A stretch of DNA of 48,418 nt from an uncultured Phycisphaerales bacterium (lineage in GTDB: Bacteria > Planctomycetota > Phycisphaerae > Sedimentisphaerales > Anaerobacaceae), in the NCBI GenBank assembly GCA_937927975.1, contig CALEZT010000123.1, positions 1 to 48,418 on the forward strand, in the 5' to 3' direction. The translations under genes were made by a program, and so were the position numbers. Positions 32,041-40,646 of this stretch are shown piece after piece; positions within the stretch are counted from its first letter, which is position 1; the number at the start of each line of letters is the position of its first letter. The notes under the pieces are model-generated. The model did no database searches. It saw only the letters and a list, made by a program, of their open reading frames with translations, and had not been told where the DNA came from.

Positions 32041-32658
32041 GTGGGCAATTCCAGAAAAAAGCCAATTATCGGAATCCTCGGCGGCATTGGCTCAGGCAAA
32101 AGCACTGTGGCCGCGGAGTTCGAAAAACTGGGCTGCGCGGTCATCTGCGCCGACGCCATCGCTCACGATCTGTTGACAGAGGATTCCGTTCGCGATCGGG
32201 TGTGTGAGCTCTTCGGACGAGAGACTCTGCAGCCTGACGGCCGGATCGACCGCGGAAAACTGGCGGCAGTGGTCTTCGCGGACTCGAAGAAGCTGGCCGC
32301 CTTGAATGAGGTGATCCATCCTCGCGTGTTCGAGCGAACCGAGAAATTGATCGTCCAGTATGAGCAATGCGCGCACGTCAAAGCGATCGTACTGGACATG
32401 CCCCTGCTGATGGAAGTGGGATGGGCGGATCGGTGCGATCGGTTGATCTTCGTCAAGTGCGATCGCAAACAGCGTGCCGACCGGGCGAAACACAGGGGTC
32501 TCATCGACGAACGCGAAATTGAAATTCGTGAAAATTTTCAGATTTCTCTGGACAAGAAGGCAGAGCTGGCCGATAATACCATAGACAACAATTCTGACTT
32601 CTTGACACTGGTCAGGCAAATCCAAGATATCTTCTCTGACATAGCTGAAAGCAGTTAG
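32041..32658 (+). CDS. coaE: Dephospho-CoA kinase
   Basis: CoaE phosphorylates the 3'-hydroxyl of dephospho-CoA in the last step of coenzyme A synthesis. The 205-residue product has the P-loop GGIGSGKST near residue 15, the CADAIAHDL segment, NEVIHPRVFE and VLDMPLLMEVGWADRCD, all typical. The start is GTG at 32041; a GCAGCAGAGCTGC hairpin lies directly upstream and no strong ribosome-binding site is seen. A short C-terminal tail (DIFSDIAESS) is unremarkable. The rho gene follows after a 217-base leader. Confidence 0.95.
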   Translation: MGNSRKKPIIGILGGIGSGKSTVAAEFEKLGCAVICADAIAHDLLTEDSVRDRVCELFGRETLQPDGRIDRGKLAAVVFADSKKLAALNEVIHPRVFERTEKLIVQYEQCAHVKAIVLDMPLLMEVGWADRCDRLIFVKCDRKQRADRAKHRGLIDEREIEIRENFQISLDKKAELADNTIDNNSDFLTLVRQIQDIFSDIAESS

Positions 32659-32875
32659 TGTGTTTCGTTCGGAAGCAGCGCCGCCGACCGCATCTTTGAC
32701 AGGCCGTATTCGTCTTGGTTTTGCGTGAGGCGACACCCCCTCGGAACCACTCGAGAGAAGAGGGTTCACGTCGGCGACAGGCGTGTTGCCTGCATCTGTT
32801 GCGGAGGCAGGTGCGTATCTGCACAAACCGGGGCAAGGGTGAGGTAGTGTTTCGTATCTTGCAAAAGGAGTAGTT
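32659..32875 (+). promoter_or_regulatory. Long 5' leader of rho
   Basis: This 217-base gap precedes rho and has no gene. It contains a GCCTGC / GCAGG hairpin (about 32786-32812) and an AAAAGGAG ribosome-binding site. Rho genes are commonly autoregulated in their leaders, so this stretch may hold the control region, but no specific signal is proven. Confidence 0.4.
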
Positions 32876-34390
32876 ATGGCCAAGGCCAAGACAACGAGAA
32901 GAAAAGGCGGGAAGAGGAAAGCTTCCGCGGAAGAAGTGGCGGAAGAACAGCGCGAGCAGCCTCGCGAGACGGAGCTGCAAGCCTCCCCCGTTGCCGCCCT
33001 GGATGAAGAAGCAGGCGAGAGTCGTTCGGCCGACGAGGAGTTTCAGACCGACGGTCTTGAAGTCACCGACGGCGTCGAGACCGGGGATGAGGAATCGACG
33101 CACGCCAAGTACGAGCGAATCAAGAAGGGCAACCTGTACCTCACGGACCTGCAGCGGCTCACCGTCGGCGACCTGCACGAGATGGCCAAGAAGGAGGGCA
33201 TCACCGAGTACAGCGCCCTGAAGAAGCAGGACCTGATCTTCCGCATCCTCAAGGAGCGCATCCGACAGAGCGGTCTGATGTACGGCGAGGGCGTCCTGGA
33301 GGTCCTCCCCGACGGCTACGGCTTCCTCCGAAATCCGACGTACAATTATTTGTCGTCCTCCGACGACATTTACGTGTCGCCGTCCCAGATCCGTCGTTTC
33401 GGCCTGCGGACCGGCAACATCGTTTCCGGACAAATCAGGCCCCCAAAGGATTCGGAAAAGTACTTCGCCCTGCTGCGCGTCGAGGCGATCAACTTCGAGA
33501 ACCCCGACCTGCTGGCGGACAAGATCGTCTTCAGCGATCTGACTCCGCTGCATCCCGAGCAGCGGCTCATCCTCGAAACCGGTCATGACGAGCTGAACAT
33601 GCGGATCATCGACCTGGTCACCCCGGTCGGCAAGGGCCAGCGAGGCCTGATCGTCGCTCCGCCGCGAACCGGCAAGACGATCCTGCTCCAGAAGATGGCC
33701 AACGCCATCAGCACCAATCATCCGGAAGTGAAGCTGATCGTGCTGCTGATCGACGAGCGGCCCGAGGAAGTGACGGAAATGGAGCGCAAGACCGCCGATT
33801 CCGTCGAGGTCATCAGCTCGACGTTCGACGAGCCCGCCGCCCGTCACTGCCAGGTGGCCGAGATCGTCATCGAGAAGGCCAAACGCATGGTCGAATACGG
33901 CCAGGACGTCGTCATCCTGCTGGACTCCATCACGCGTCTGGCGCGAGCCTACAACAACGAGACGCCCCACTCCGGCCGTATCCTCACCGGCGGCGTCGAC
34001 GCCGGCGCGATGCAGATGCCCAAGAAGTTCTTCGGCGCCGCCCGAAAGGTCGAAGAAGGCGGCTCGCTGAGCATCTTCGCCACCGCCCTGATCGACACCG
34101 GGTCCAAGATGGACGAAGTGATTTTCGAGGAGTTCAAGGCGACCGGCAACATGGAGCTGCACCTGGATCGTCGGCTCGTGGATCGGCGCGTCTGGCCGGC
34201 CATCGAGATCACCCGCAGCGGAACCCGACGCGAGGAACTGCTGCTGGATCCCAAGGAACTCGAACTGGTGTACCGCCTGCGGCGCGTGCTGAGCGACCTG
34301 AACCCGGTCGAGGCCGTCGAGCTGCTCAAGAGCCGTCTGGCCAAGACGCGAAGCAACGCCGAGTTCCTGATGACCATGAACCTCGACTGA
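32876..34390 (+). CDS. rho: Transcription termination factor Rho
   Basis: Rho is a hexameric RNA helicase that ends transcription. The 504-residue product has a charged, low-complexity N-terminal extension (about 1-80; [19 protein letters not shown] and Glu-rich text), as is usual in this phylum. The Rho N-domain with [15 protein letters not shown] follows, then the cold-shock-like RNA-binding domain ([17 protein letters not shown]) and the ATPase core. The core has Walker A APPRTGKT, a [13 protein letters not shown] segment, Walker [17 protein letters not shown] and the C-terminal [17 protein letters not shown] lies before the ATG. An intrinsic terminator follows at 34503-34536. Confidence 0.98.
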   Translation: MAKAKTTRRKGGKRKASAEEVAEEQREQPRETELQASPVAALDEEAGESRSADEEFQTDGLEVTDGVETGDEESTHAKYERIKKGNLYLTDLQRLTVGDLHEMAKKEGITEYSALKKQDLIFRILKERIRQSGLMYGEGVLEVLPDGYGFLRNPTYNYLSSSDDIYVSPSQIRRFGLRTGNIVSGQIRPPKDSEKYFALLRVEAINFENPDLLADKIVFSDLTPLHPEQRLILETGHDELNMRIIDLVTPVGKGQRGLIVAPPRTGKTILLQKMANAISTNHPEVKLIVLLIDERPEEVTEMERKTADSVEVISSTFDEPAARHCQVAEIVIEKAKRMVEYGQDVVILLDSITRLARAYNNETPHSGRILTGGVDAGAMQMPKKFFGAARKVEEGGSLSIFATALIDTGSKMDEVIFEEFKATGNMELHLDRRLVDRRVWPAIEITRSGTRREELLLDPKELELVYRLRRVLSDLNPVEAVELLKSRLAKTRSNAEFLMTMNLD

Positions 34391-34470
34391 GGTTCGCGGC
34401 CCGTCGCCGGCGAGATGACACAGGCGATCTGTGAAATGTCTCGACGCGGCGAGGCGATAAAATCGAGCCC

Positions 34471-34499
34471 TTTACAGGGCGTCCCTGTGGGATTAACAT
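34471..34499 (+). promoter_or_regulatory. Weak promoter with internal palindrome upstream of valS
   Basis: TTTACA (34471-34476) and TAACAT (34494-34499) are 17 bases apart. Between them lies a perfect inverted repeat ACAGGG-CGT-CCCTGT (34474-34488), which could be an operator. Because the rho terminator directly follows, this assignment is doubtful. Confidence 0.3.
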
Positions 34500-34502
34500 G
34501 AC

Positions 34503-34536
34503 TTCCGGCAGACATCGTGTCTGCCGGAATTTTTTT
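34503..34536 (+). terminator. Intrinsic terminator between rho and valS
   Basis: A perfect 12-bp stem (TTCCGGCAGACA paired with TGTCTGCCGGAA) with a 3-base loop is followed by seven T residues. It lies 26 bases before the valS ATG. Confidence 0.85.
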
Positions 34537-34562
34537 AGGCTGTCTTTACGTTTGGATGGGTC

Positions 34563-37500
34563 ATGGCTGAGTTGTCGAAGGTGTACGATCCGAAGGCCGT
34601 CGAGGAGCAGATCAACAAGCTCTGGCAGTCGGGGTCCTATTTCCATGCCGAGCCGTCGCGCGACGGGAACAAACGCCCCCCGTTCACGATCGTGATCCCC
34701 CCGCCGAACGTCACCGCGGCCCTGCACCTGGGACATGCCCTCAACAACACGCTCCAGGACGTCCTGATCCGGTTCCGCAGGATGCAGCAGCGCGAGACGC
34801 TCTGGATGCCCGGCACGGACCACGCCGGCATCGCGACGCAGACGGTCGTCGAGAAGCGAATCCTTTCGGAGGAAGGCAAGCGGCGCACCGACTTCGCGCG
34901 GGAGGAGTTCGTCAAACGCATCCAGGCATGGAAGGACGAATACGAAGCGACGATCCTCGGCCAGCTCAAGGCGATGGGTTGCTCGTGCGACTGGCAGCGG
35001 ACCCGCTTCACGATGGACGAGGTCTGCGCCAAGGCGGTCCGCGCAACGTTCTTCAAGCTCTTCCAGGACGGCCTGATCTATCGCGGCAAACGCCTCGTGA
35101 ACTGGGACCCGGCCACCCAGACGGTCCTTGCCGACGACGAAGTCGAGCACGAGACGGTCCAAGGCCACTTTTGGTACCTGAAATACCCGCTCGTTGAGCC
35201 GGTCGAGGTGCCGCGTGATGCGGGCATCCTGCCCGCACGTGTCGCGGACGTCCCGTCCGCGAGTGCCGAGGGCGTCCCGCCCTCGGAAATTGGGCGAGAG
35301 CCAACCATCGAGAAGCGAATGGGCCGCTACCTGCCTCACTGGTCCAAGGATGATGCTGTGTACGCCGTCACTTTCCGTCTCGCGGACGCGGTCCCAGATG
35401 ACATCTCCGAGGACTGGCGTCTTCAGCGACAGAATATCGTGCAACGTGCCCAGCAACAGGAACATCCACTCAGCTATGACGAACGGGTCGAGCTGCAAAG
35501 ACTCCACTCGGCGAAGATCGAAGCCTTCCTCGATGCAGGGCATGGCGATTGTCTTCTCCGAGACCCGCAGGTCGCCCGAATTGTGCAGAATGCAGTGCGG
35601 CACTTCGACCATGAACGGTATGAGATCGTCGCCTGGGCGATCATGCCCAATCATGTGCATGTGGTCGTCAGACCCTTCGCCGGACAGGAGCTATCCAAGA
35701 TCGTTCAGTCCTGGAAGTCTTTTGCAGCCAAGGAAATCAACCGATTGCTCAACCGCCAGGGTTCCCTCTGGATGGATGAGTATTATGACCATCTGATTCG
35801 TGATGAAAAGGACCTCGGGAACCAGGTCAGCTACACGCTCGCAAACCCTGAGAAGGCCGGTTTGCAGAATTGGCCGTGGTATGGCACTATACACGGTGAA
35901 GAACGAGGGCAGGATGCCCTCGACACGCAAGGGCGGGACGCCCTCGCCACGATGACCTACGTCACCGTCGCCACGACCCGGCCGGAGACGATGCTGGGCG
36001 ATACCGCTGTCGCCATGAACCCGGCCGATCCGAGAGCGAAGTCCCTCGTCGGCAAAATGGTCCGCCTGCCCATCGTCGGGCGCGTCATCCCGATCATCGC
36101 CGACGAGCACGTCGTGCTGCCGAACCCCGAGAGCGAGGACGAGAAGGCCAGGTTCTCCACGGGCTTCTTGAAGGTCACGCCCGCCCACGACCCGGACGAC
36201 TGGGCCATCGGGCAAAGGCACAATCTGTCGGTGATCAACGTGATGGCGCCGGACGGCTCGATCAGCGACAAGCACGGCTGGCAGGACGCGACCGAGCCCG
36301 AAGCCCGCAACCTGCTCGGCATGGACCGCTTCGAAGCCCGCGAGGCCATCGTCGAATGGTTCCGCCAGGAAAACCTGCTGGAGGAGATTCGCGACTACAC
36401 CCACGAAGTCGGCCACAGCTACCGCAGCCACGTCCCGATCGAGCCCTACCTGTCCGATCAGTGGTACGTCGCGGTCAAGCAGCCGATCCCGCACTTGGCT
36501 GAGAAATTCGGTAGCGGCACGATCGAAGGAACCGATGTCCCCGTAAACTCGCTCGCAGGTCTGGCGCTCAAGCCCCTACTCGACAGCCGCCTGCGGTTCA
36601 TCCCCGAACGATACGCCAAGACCTATCAGACTTGGCTGGAGAACCTGCGGGACTGGCCGATCAGCCGCCAGCTCTGGTGGGGACACCGCATTCCGGTGTG
36701 GTCCAAGCCCGGCCAGCAGAATGGAACTGCCCTGCCCGCCGGCGTCCATTCCGTCCAAGCGGACACCGACGAAGGTCCGATCGTCTTCGCCTGCGTCGCT
36801 CCTGGTCACGAGGACGTGGAGAAGAAACTCGAATCGCAGGGATGGAAGCGCGACTCCGACGTTCTCGACACGTGGTTCTCGTCGGCCCTCTGGCCGTTCA
36901 GTACGCTGGGCTGGCCGCAGGAGTCACCGACGCTGGAGACCTTCTACCCGGGCGACGTGCTGTGCACCGCCCGCGAGATCATCACGCTGTGGGTCTCCCG
37001 CATGGTGATGATGGGCCAGTACTGCGCGGGCGACATCCCGTTCCGCGATGTGTACATTCACGCGATGATCCAGGACGGCGAAGGCCGTAAGATGTCCAAG
37101 AGTCTGGGCAACGGCATCGATCCGCTCGTCGTGATCGACAGCCACGGCGCCGACGCGATGCGGTTCACCCTGGCGACCATGACGACGGACACGCAGGACA
37201 TCCGCATGCCGGTGGCGTCCATGACGCTGCCGGATGGGCGGACCGTGAACACCTCGCCCAAGTTCGACGTCGGCCGCAATTTCTGCAACAAGCTGTGGAA
37301 CGCATCGCGGTTCGCGATGATGAATCTCGAAGGGACGGATCCCGCGGGCTTCGACGCGAGCCGACTGGATGTCACCGACCGCTGGATCCTGTCCCGCCTG
37401 GCGACGACCCGCCACGAGGTGACCGCGGCCGTCGAGTCGTTCAAGTTCAGCGAGCCGGTGAACCTCTTGTACCGCTTCTTCTGGAACGACCTGTGCGACT

Positions 37501-38225
37501 GGTATCTCGAATGGGCCAAGTACCGTGTGCGGGACGAGGCCGCCAAGGGAGTGGCCCAGAATGTCCTGGCCTTCGTGCTCGACCAGACCCTGCGTCTGCT
37601 GCACCCGTTCATTCCGTTCATCACCGAGGGCATCTACCAGAACCTCAAGGAACTGGCGCCCGTTCGGGAACTGCGTGGCGTCGCCTCCGGCGACAACCCG
37701 GACGCTCTCGCTGTCGCGCCGTGGCCGCAGAGCCTGGAATCGCTGAAGGACGCCGTGGCCGAGGCGGAGATCCAGGTCGTCCAGGACGTCGTGCGGGCGA
37801 TCCGCGACCTGCGAAGCAAATACAACATCCCGCCCAGCGCGAGACTCAAGGCTTCCGCCGCAGCGCCGCAAGTGATCTCCGACGTGCTCGAAACCGGGGG
37901 CGATCTGGTCTGCCAACTGGCGGGACTCGAATCGTTCCAGGCCGCAGAGGGGCTCGCCAAGCCGAACAACGCCGCGACGGCCATAGTAGAAGACACGCAC
38001 GTGTACGTGCATGACGTGATCGACCCCGAGGCCGAACGCGCTCGACTGACGAAACAGAAGCAGGAAATCGAACAGGCGAAAAAGGGCGTCGAAGGCAAGC
38101 TGGCCAACGAGAACTTCGTCGCCAGGGCCAAGCCCGAAGTGGTCGCCCAGGCCCGGGAGAAGCTCCAGCAGCTCCAGGACCAGTTGCAGGCGGTCGAGAA
38201 GCACCTGGCCGAACTTGGCGGATAG
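34563..38225 (+). CDS. valS: Valyl-tRNA synthetase with an in-frame RAYT insertion
   Basis: ValRS charges tRNA-Val with valine and edits misactivated threonine. The frame encodes 1220 residues, about 250 more than usual. HLGH (residues 55-58) and KMSKS (843-847) are intact, as are DHAGIATQ, YPLVEPV, the editing-site strand TTRPETMLGD (from residue 471) and the C-terminal coiled coil (QEIEQAKKGVEGKL). Residues 218-463 (nt 35214-35951) are not ValRS: they are a tyrosine transposase with flanking REP hairpins, in the same frame and without a stop. The insertion interrupts the CP1 editing domain just before TTRPET. Either the fused protein still works, or the gene is compromised and another valS exists. 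Confidence 0.93.
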   Translation: MAELSKVYDPKAVEEQINKLWQSGSYFHAEPSRDGNKRPPFTIVIPPPNVTAALHLGHALNNTLQDVLIRFRRMQQRETLWMPGTDHAGIATQTVVEKRILSEEGKRRTDFAREEFVKRIQAWKDEYEATILGQLKAMGCSCDWQRTRFTMDEVCAKAVRATFFKLFQDGLIYRGKRLVNWDPATQTVLADDEVEHETVQGHFWYLKYPLVEPVEVPRDAGILPARVADVPSASAEGVPPSEIGREPTIEKRMGRYLPHWSKDDAVYAVTFRLADAVPDDISEDWRLQRQNIVQRAQQQEHPLSYDERVELQRLHSAKIEAFLDAGHGDCLLRDPQVARIVQNAVRHFDHERYEIVAWAIMPNHVHVVVRPFAGQELSKIVQSWKSFAAKEINRLLNRQGSLWMDEYYDHLIRDEKDLGNQVSYTLANPEKAGLQNWPWYGTIHGEERGQDALDTQGRDALATMTYVTVATTRPETMLGDTAVAMNPADPRAKSLVGKMVRLPIVGRVIPIIADEHVVLPNPESEDEKARFSTGFLKVTPAHDPDDWAIGQRHNLSVINVMAPDGSISDKHGWQDATEPEARNLLGMDRFEAREAIVEWFRQENLLEEIRDYTHEVGHSYRSHVPIEPYLSDQWYVAVKQPIPHLAEKFGSGTIEGTDVPVNSLAGLALKPLLDSRLRFIPERYAKTYQTWLENLRDWPISRQLWWGHRIPVWSKPGQQNGTALPAGVHSVQADTDEGPIVFACVAPGHEDVEKKLESQGWKRDSDVLDTWFSSALWPFSTLGWPQESPTLETFYPGDVLCTAREIITLWVSRMVMMGQYCAGDIPFRDVYIHAMIQDGEGRKMSKSLGNGIDPLVVIDSHGADAMRFTLATMTTDTQDIRMPVASMTLPDGRTVNTSPKFDVGRNFCNKLWNASRFAMMNLEGTDPAGFDASRLDVTDRWILSRLATTRHEVTAAVESFKFSEPVNLLYRFFWNDLCDWYLEWAKYRVRDEAAKGVAQNVLAFVLDQTLRLLHPFIPFITEGIYQNLKELAPVRELRGVASGDNPDALAVAPWPQSLESLKDAVAEAEIQVVQDVVRAIRDLRSKYNIPPSARLKASAAAPQVISDVLETGGDLVCQLAGLESFQAAEGLAKPNNAATAIVEDTHVYVHDVIDPEAERARLTKQKQEIEQAKKGVEGKLANENFVARAKPEVVAQAREKLQQLQDQLQAVEKHLAELGG
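35214..35951 (+). mobile_element. RAYT (REP-associated tyrosine transposase) with flanking REPs, in frame inside valS
   Basis: The inserted frame from ATG 35319 reads MGRYLPHWSKDDAVYAVTFR and continues to the HUH motif MPNHVHVVV (valS residues 361-369; His364 and His366). The SFAAKEINRLL helix and the WMDEYYDHLIRDEKDL block follow, with the likely catalytic tyrosine at 407 or 408. NQVSYTLANPEKAGL closes the RAYT signature. On the left, three REP hairpins lie at 35220-35236, 35244-35260 and 35267-35285. On the right, one lies at 35904-35922 and a second at 35930-35944. They match the REPs at 9287, 11285 and 18263. There is no stop codon of its own before valS resumes at residue 464. Confidence 0.88.
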
Positions 38226-38235
38226 AGGATGGATT

Positions 38236-38399
38236 TCCGAAAAACGGCCATTCGACCTATATTCTTCAAGGAAATCTGTTTCACGATTTCCTTGGAGAAT
38301 CGATTTAGAGTGTACTCTGGTATGGACGAATTTTCAGGAGGGAGGAATTGCAGGGCAAATTCTTCCCTCCTAAAGTAGGCCGAATAGCCGTTTTTCGGA
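38236..38399. other. 164-bp inverted-repeat element with three internal hairpins
   Basis: The ends are 24-bp inverted repeats (38236-38259 TCCGAAAAACGGC... and 38376-38399 ...GCCGTTTTTCGGA) with two mismatches. Inside are a 16-bp stem with 8-base loop (38261-38276 / 38285-38300), a small AGAG-TGTA-CTCT hairpin (38307-38318) and a 14-bp stem with 8-base loop (38336-38349 / 38358-38371). The whole folds as a four-way junction. The sequence is AT-richer than its surroundings. It begins 10 bases after the valS stop and ends 29 bases before the next ATG. It could be a non-autonomous mobile element, a structured RNA, or the valS 3' processing region. Confidence 0.75.
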
Positions 38400-38428
38400 G
38401 ATCCCGTTAGCAGAGTCAGGGGGAACGA

Positions 38429-38824
38429 ATGGAAGTCGAAGTTGAACTGTCGCGGATCATCATCAATGAGACGTCCGACCAGCAGATCATCGTGCTGAAG
38501 GAGCGTCACGGCACGCGCGGCTTCCCCATCGTGATCGGGATCGTGGAGATCTTCGCGATCGACCGAAGGCTCAAGGGAATCAAGCCGCCCCGCCCGATGA
38601 CGCACGACCTCCTGGCCAACGTGATCGACGGCCTCGGCGCCAAGGTCGAACGGATCGTGATCAGCGACCTCCGCAACCACACGTTCTACGCGAAGATCCA
38701 CCTGAGCATCGACGGGCGCACCGTCCAGGTCGATTCCCGCCCCTCCGACGCCATCGCGCTGTGCGCGGCCCTGCAGGCCCCTATCTTTGTGGCCGAGCAC
38801 ATTTTCGATCTGACGAATCAGTGA
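38429..38824 (+). CDS. Bifunctional nuclease (BFN/DUF151) domain protein
   Basis: The 131-residue product matches the DUF151/bifunctional nuclease family (also seen in plant stress proteins and Thermotoga TM0160). It has LKERHGTRGFPIVIGIVEIFAIDRRLKG, PRPMTHDLL, and the C-terminal VDSRPSDAIALCAALQAPIFVAEHIF signature. A DNase/RNase activity has been reported for the family. Its cellular role is unclear. GGGGGA before the ATG at 38429 is the ribosome-binding site. The last 44 bases overlap the end of the oppositely oriented lspA. Confidence 0.92.
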   Translation: MEVEVELSRIIINETSDQQIIVLKERHGTRGFPIVIGIVEIFAIDRRLKGIKPPRPMTHDLLANVIDGLGAKVERIVISDLRNHTFYAKIHLSIDGRTVQVDSRPSDAIALCAALQAPIFVAEHIFDLTNQ

Positions 38825-39365
38825 CGAAGGTCGCCACGATCAGAAGCCCGACCGCGATGCACAACCAGGCGTCGGCCACGTTGAACGTGTGCCAGTGCCG
38901 GCCGGGCCAGTAGACCACGTCGATGAAGTCCCGAACCCGTCCGTCGTTGAAGATGCGGTCCCACAGGTTGCCGCTGACGCCCGCCGCGAAGAGCCCCAGC
39001 GCAACCTGAATGACGCGCTGCCTGGCGGTCCCGAAGAAGAACACGCCGAGAATGATGAGCATCGCCATCGCGGCCACCCCGATCAGGAACGGCCGCTGTC
39101 CGCCGGCGATTCCGAAGGCCGCCCCTTCGTTCAGCGCCAACTGAAACGACAGAAAACCGTCGATGATCGTGACCCTCTGACCGGGCTTGTCCCACAGCCA
39201 GGCAAACACCGCGTGCTTGGACCACAGATCCGCAGCCAGACCGAGGAGCATCATGGGCCAGAAGATCAGGTGTCCCGTCGCGTCGGGCAGTTCGATGCGT
39301 TGACGGAGATTCAGCGGACAGCTCGGTGCGATGGGTTCGATCCTCTCTTGGTTGCCGGTTTCCAT
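38781..39365 (-). CDS. lspA: Lipoprotein signal peptidase (signal peptidase II)
   Basis: LspA cleaves prolipoproteins at the lipobox cysteine in the inner membrane. The 194-residue product has four hydrophobic segments and the two catalytic aspartates: NLWDRIFNDGRVRDFIDVVYW and FNVADAWLCIAVG. The LALNEGAAFGI stretch near residue 82 is also typical. The first 30 residues (METGNQERIEPIAPS...) are an unusual hydrophilic extension. The ATG at 39365 lies 33 bases after the stop of the TPR lipoprotein gene, so the two probably share the promoter at 40437-40464. Lipoproteins such as the TPR and DUF1080 proteins here would be its substrates. Confidence 0.95.
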   Translation of the reverse strand: METGNQERIEPIAPSCPLNLRQRIELPDATGHLIFWPMMLLGLAADLWSKHAVFAWLWDKPGQRVTIIDGFLSFQLALNEGAAFGIAGGQRPFLIGVAAMAMLIILGVFFFGTARQRVIQVALGLFAAGVSGNLWDRIFNDGRVRDFIDVVYWPGRHWHTFNVADAWLCIAVGLLIVATFVTDSSDRKCARPQR

Positions 39366-39397
39366 GGTGTCGATAGCTCAGTCCCTGCCAAAATTTT

Positions 39398-40369
39398 TCA
39401 TCTGACGTTGTCGCGAATCAGCTTCTCCAGCGCCTGGCGTTTGGGCTGGTCCGGATTGATGACCAACGATCGACGCCAATGGGCGACGCCCTGTTGACGC
39501 CAGCGGTCGTCCCCGGTCTGGTCGGCCTTGAGCGTGCAGGCGACCCCCAGGCCGCGATACGCCTCCCAGTCGTTGCCGTCCAGCTCGATCGCTTTCTGAT
39601 AGGCAAGCATCGCCTGACCCAGATCGCCCAGCTTGATGAGGCAATACGCCAGGTGGCGGAAAGCCGCACCGTCTCTGGGGCGCAACTGCGTCGCCGAGAC
39701 CAGAGCCTGTCGGCCCTGCTCATACCGCTCGGCCTTGACACTGGCTACGCCCAGCGCGACCAGAACGTTCGGATCGGGCGATTCGGAGGACGACATTCTT
39801 TCATAGACCCCGATCGCGCGAACGTAGTCCTTCTGGCCTTCGTAGGCCTGCGCCAGCACGGGCAGCAATTCCCGCGATCGGTTCTCGCCCGCCTGCTCGC
39901 AGTAGGCTTGCGCCTTGGCGTACTGCCCGGCCTTCACGGAAGAACTCGCAGCCCCCGCCAGGGCCTCGAAACTGTTGGGGTCCAGCTCCACCGCCCGTCC
40001 GTACGCGTCGGCCGCCTGGGGATGCCTCTTCAGGTCCTCGTACGTCCGCGCCAGATTCAACTGGTGCTCGAACGACCAGGCGTCCAACTTGACCGCCTGT
40101 CTGAACGCGGCCAGGGCCTTTTCGTGTTCCCCCAGCTTCCGACAGGTCTTTCCCAGTTCCGCATACGCCAGGACGAACTTCGGATCGGCCTTGATCACCT
40201 CGTTGAGCTTGTCGATCGCGAGGCGGTCCTGGCCCAATTCGCGAAGCGCCACCGCGTCCAGGTAGAGATTCACCACAGGTTGTCGCGGAACGCACCCGAA
40301 CAACAGGCACATCGCCACCCCCAACACGACGAACCCTGTCGAATCGATTCCGCTCTTGACCGCGTCCAC
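39398..40369 (-). CDS. TPR-repeat lipoprotein
   Basis: The 323-residue product carries a signal with a lipobox (VVLGVAMCLLFGC, Cys near residue 26). About seven tetratricopeptide repeats follow, such as DRLAIDKLNEVIKADPKFVLAYAELGKTCRKLGEHEKALAAF. A role in envelope complex assembly is plausible but the partner is unknown. The GTG at 40369 was chosen because AAAGGAAG lies about seven bases upstream, and because the frame further upstream crosses the promoter. lspA follows 33 bases downstream. Confidence 0.85.
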   Translation of the reverse strand: MDAVKSGIDSTGFVVLGVAMCLLFGCVPRQPVVNLYLDAVALRELGQDRLAIDKLNEVIKADPKFVLAYAELGKTCRKLGEHEKALAAFRQAVKLDAWSFEHQLNLARTYEDLKRHPQAADAYGRAVELDPNSFEALAGAASSSVKAGQYAKAQAYCEQAGENRSRELLPVLAQAYEGQKDYVRAIGVYERMSSSESPDPNVLVALGVASVKAERYEQGRQALVSATQLRPRDGAAFRHLAYCLIKLGDLGQAMLAYQKAIELDGNDWEAYRGLGVACTLKADQTGDDRWRQQGVAHWRRSLVINPDQPKRQALEKLIRDNVR

Positions 40370-40436
40370 CAACAGGCTTCCTTTCCAGACGCCCGCACGC
40401 CAACCGTTCTGTACACCGCACCTTGCCGGAGGACGG

Positions 40437-40464
40437 ATTATACCAGAACGCCTCCCCCAGTCAA
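40437..40464 (-). promoter_or_regulatory. Sigma70-type promoter for the TPR lipoprotein/lspA operon
   Basis: On the minus strand TTGACT (40459-40464) and a perfect TATAAT (40437-40442) are 16 bases apart, about 68 bases before the GTG start. It diverges from the gpmI promoter, with about 50 bases between the -35 boxes. Confidence 0.75.
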
Positions 40465-40511
40465 AACCATTGGCCGGCCGGTCCCGAATCCGGGAAGCAC
40501 CCTCCAAAGAT

Positions 40512-40540
40512 TTGACACGCTTCCCTGCCGGCTATATGAT
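40512..40540 (+). promoter_or_regulatory. Sigma70-type promoter for gpmI
   Basis: TTGACA (40512-40517) and TATGAT (40535-40540) are 17 bases apart, identical in boxes and spacing to the tsaD promoter. The start codon is about 106 bases downstream. Confidence 0.8.
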
Positions 40541-40646
40541 ACCAAGCCCGCAGACTTTCCGGCGGGTCGTTTCTGCGCTTCGAATCGGGCCCGAGACGCT
40601 ATGCGTCCCAGGGGCCCCTTGGACTTGTTTGAAAGGCATGCTCTAG

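Noticed and set aside
36924..38204. 426-residue minus-strand frame opposite the valS 3' half
   Set aside because: It is an antisense shadow of the synthetase anticodon-binding region and coiled coil.
38236..38399. tRNA or T-box reading of the cloverleaf-like element after valS
   Set aside because: Stem lengths (24, 16 and 14 bp), 8-base loops and lack of a CCA end or T-loop do not fit tRNA. A T-box would lie upstream of valS, not after it.
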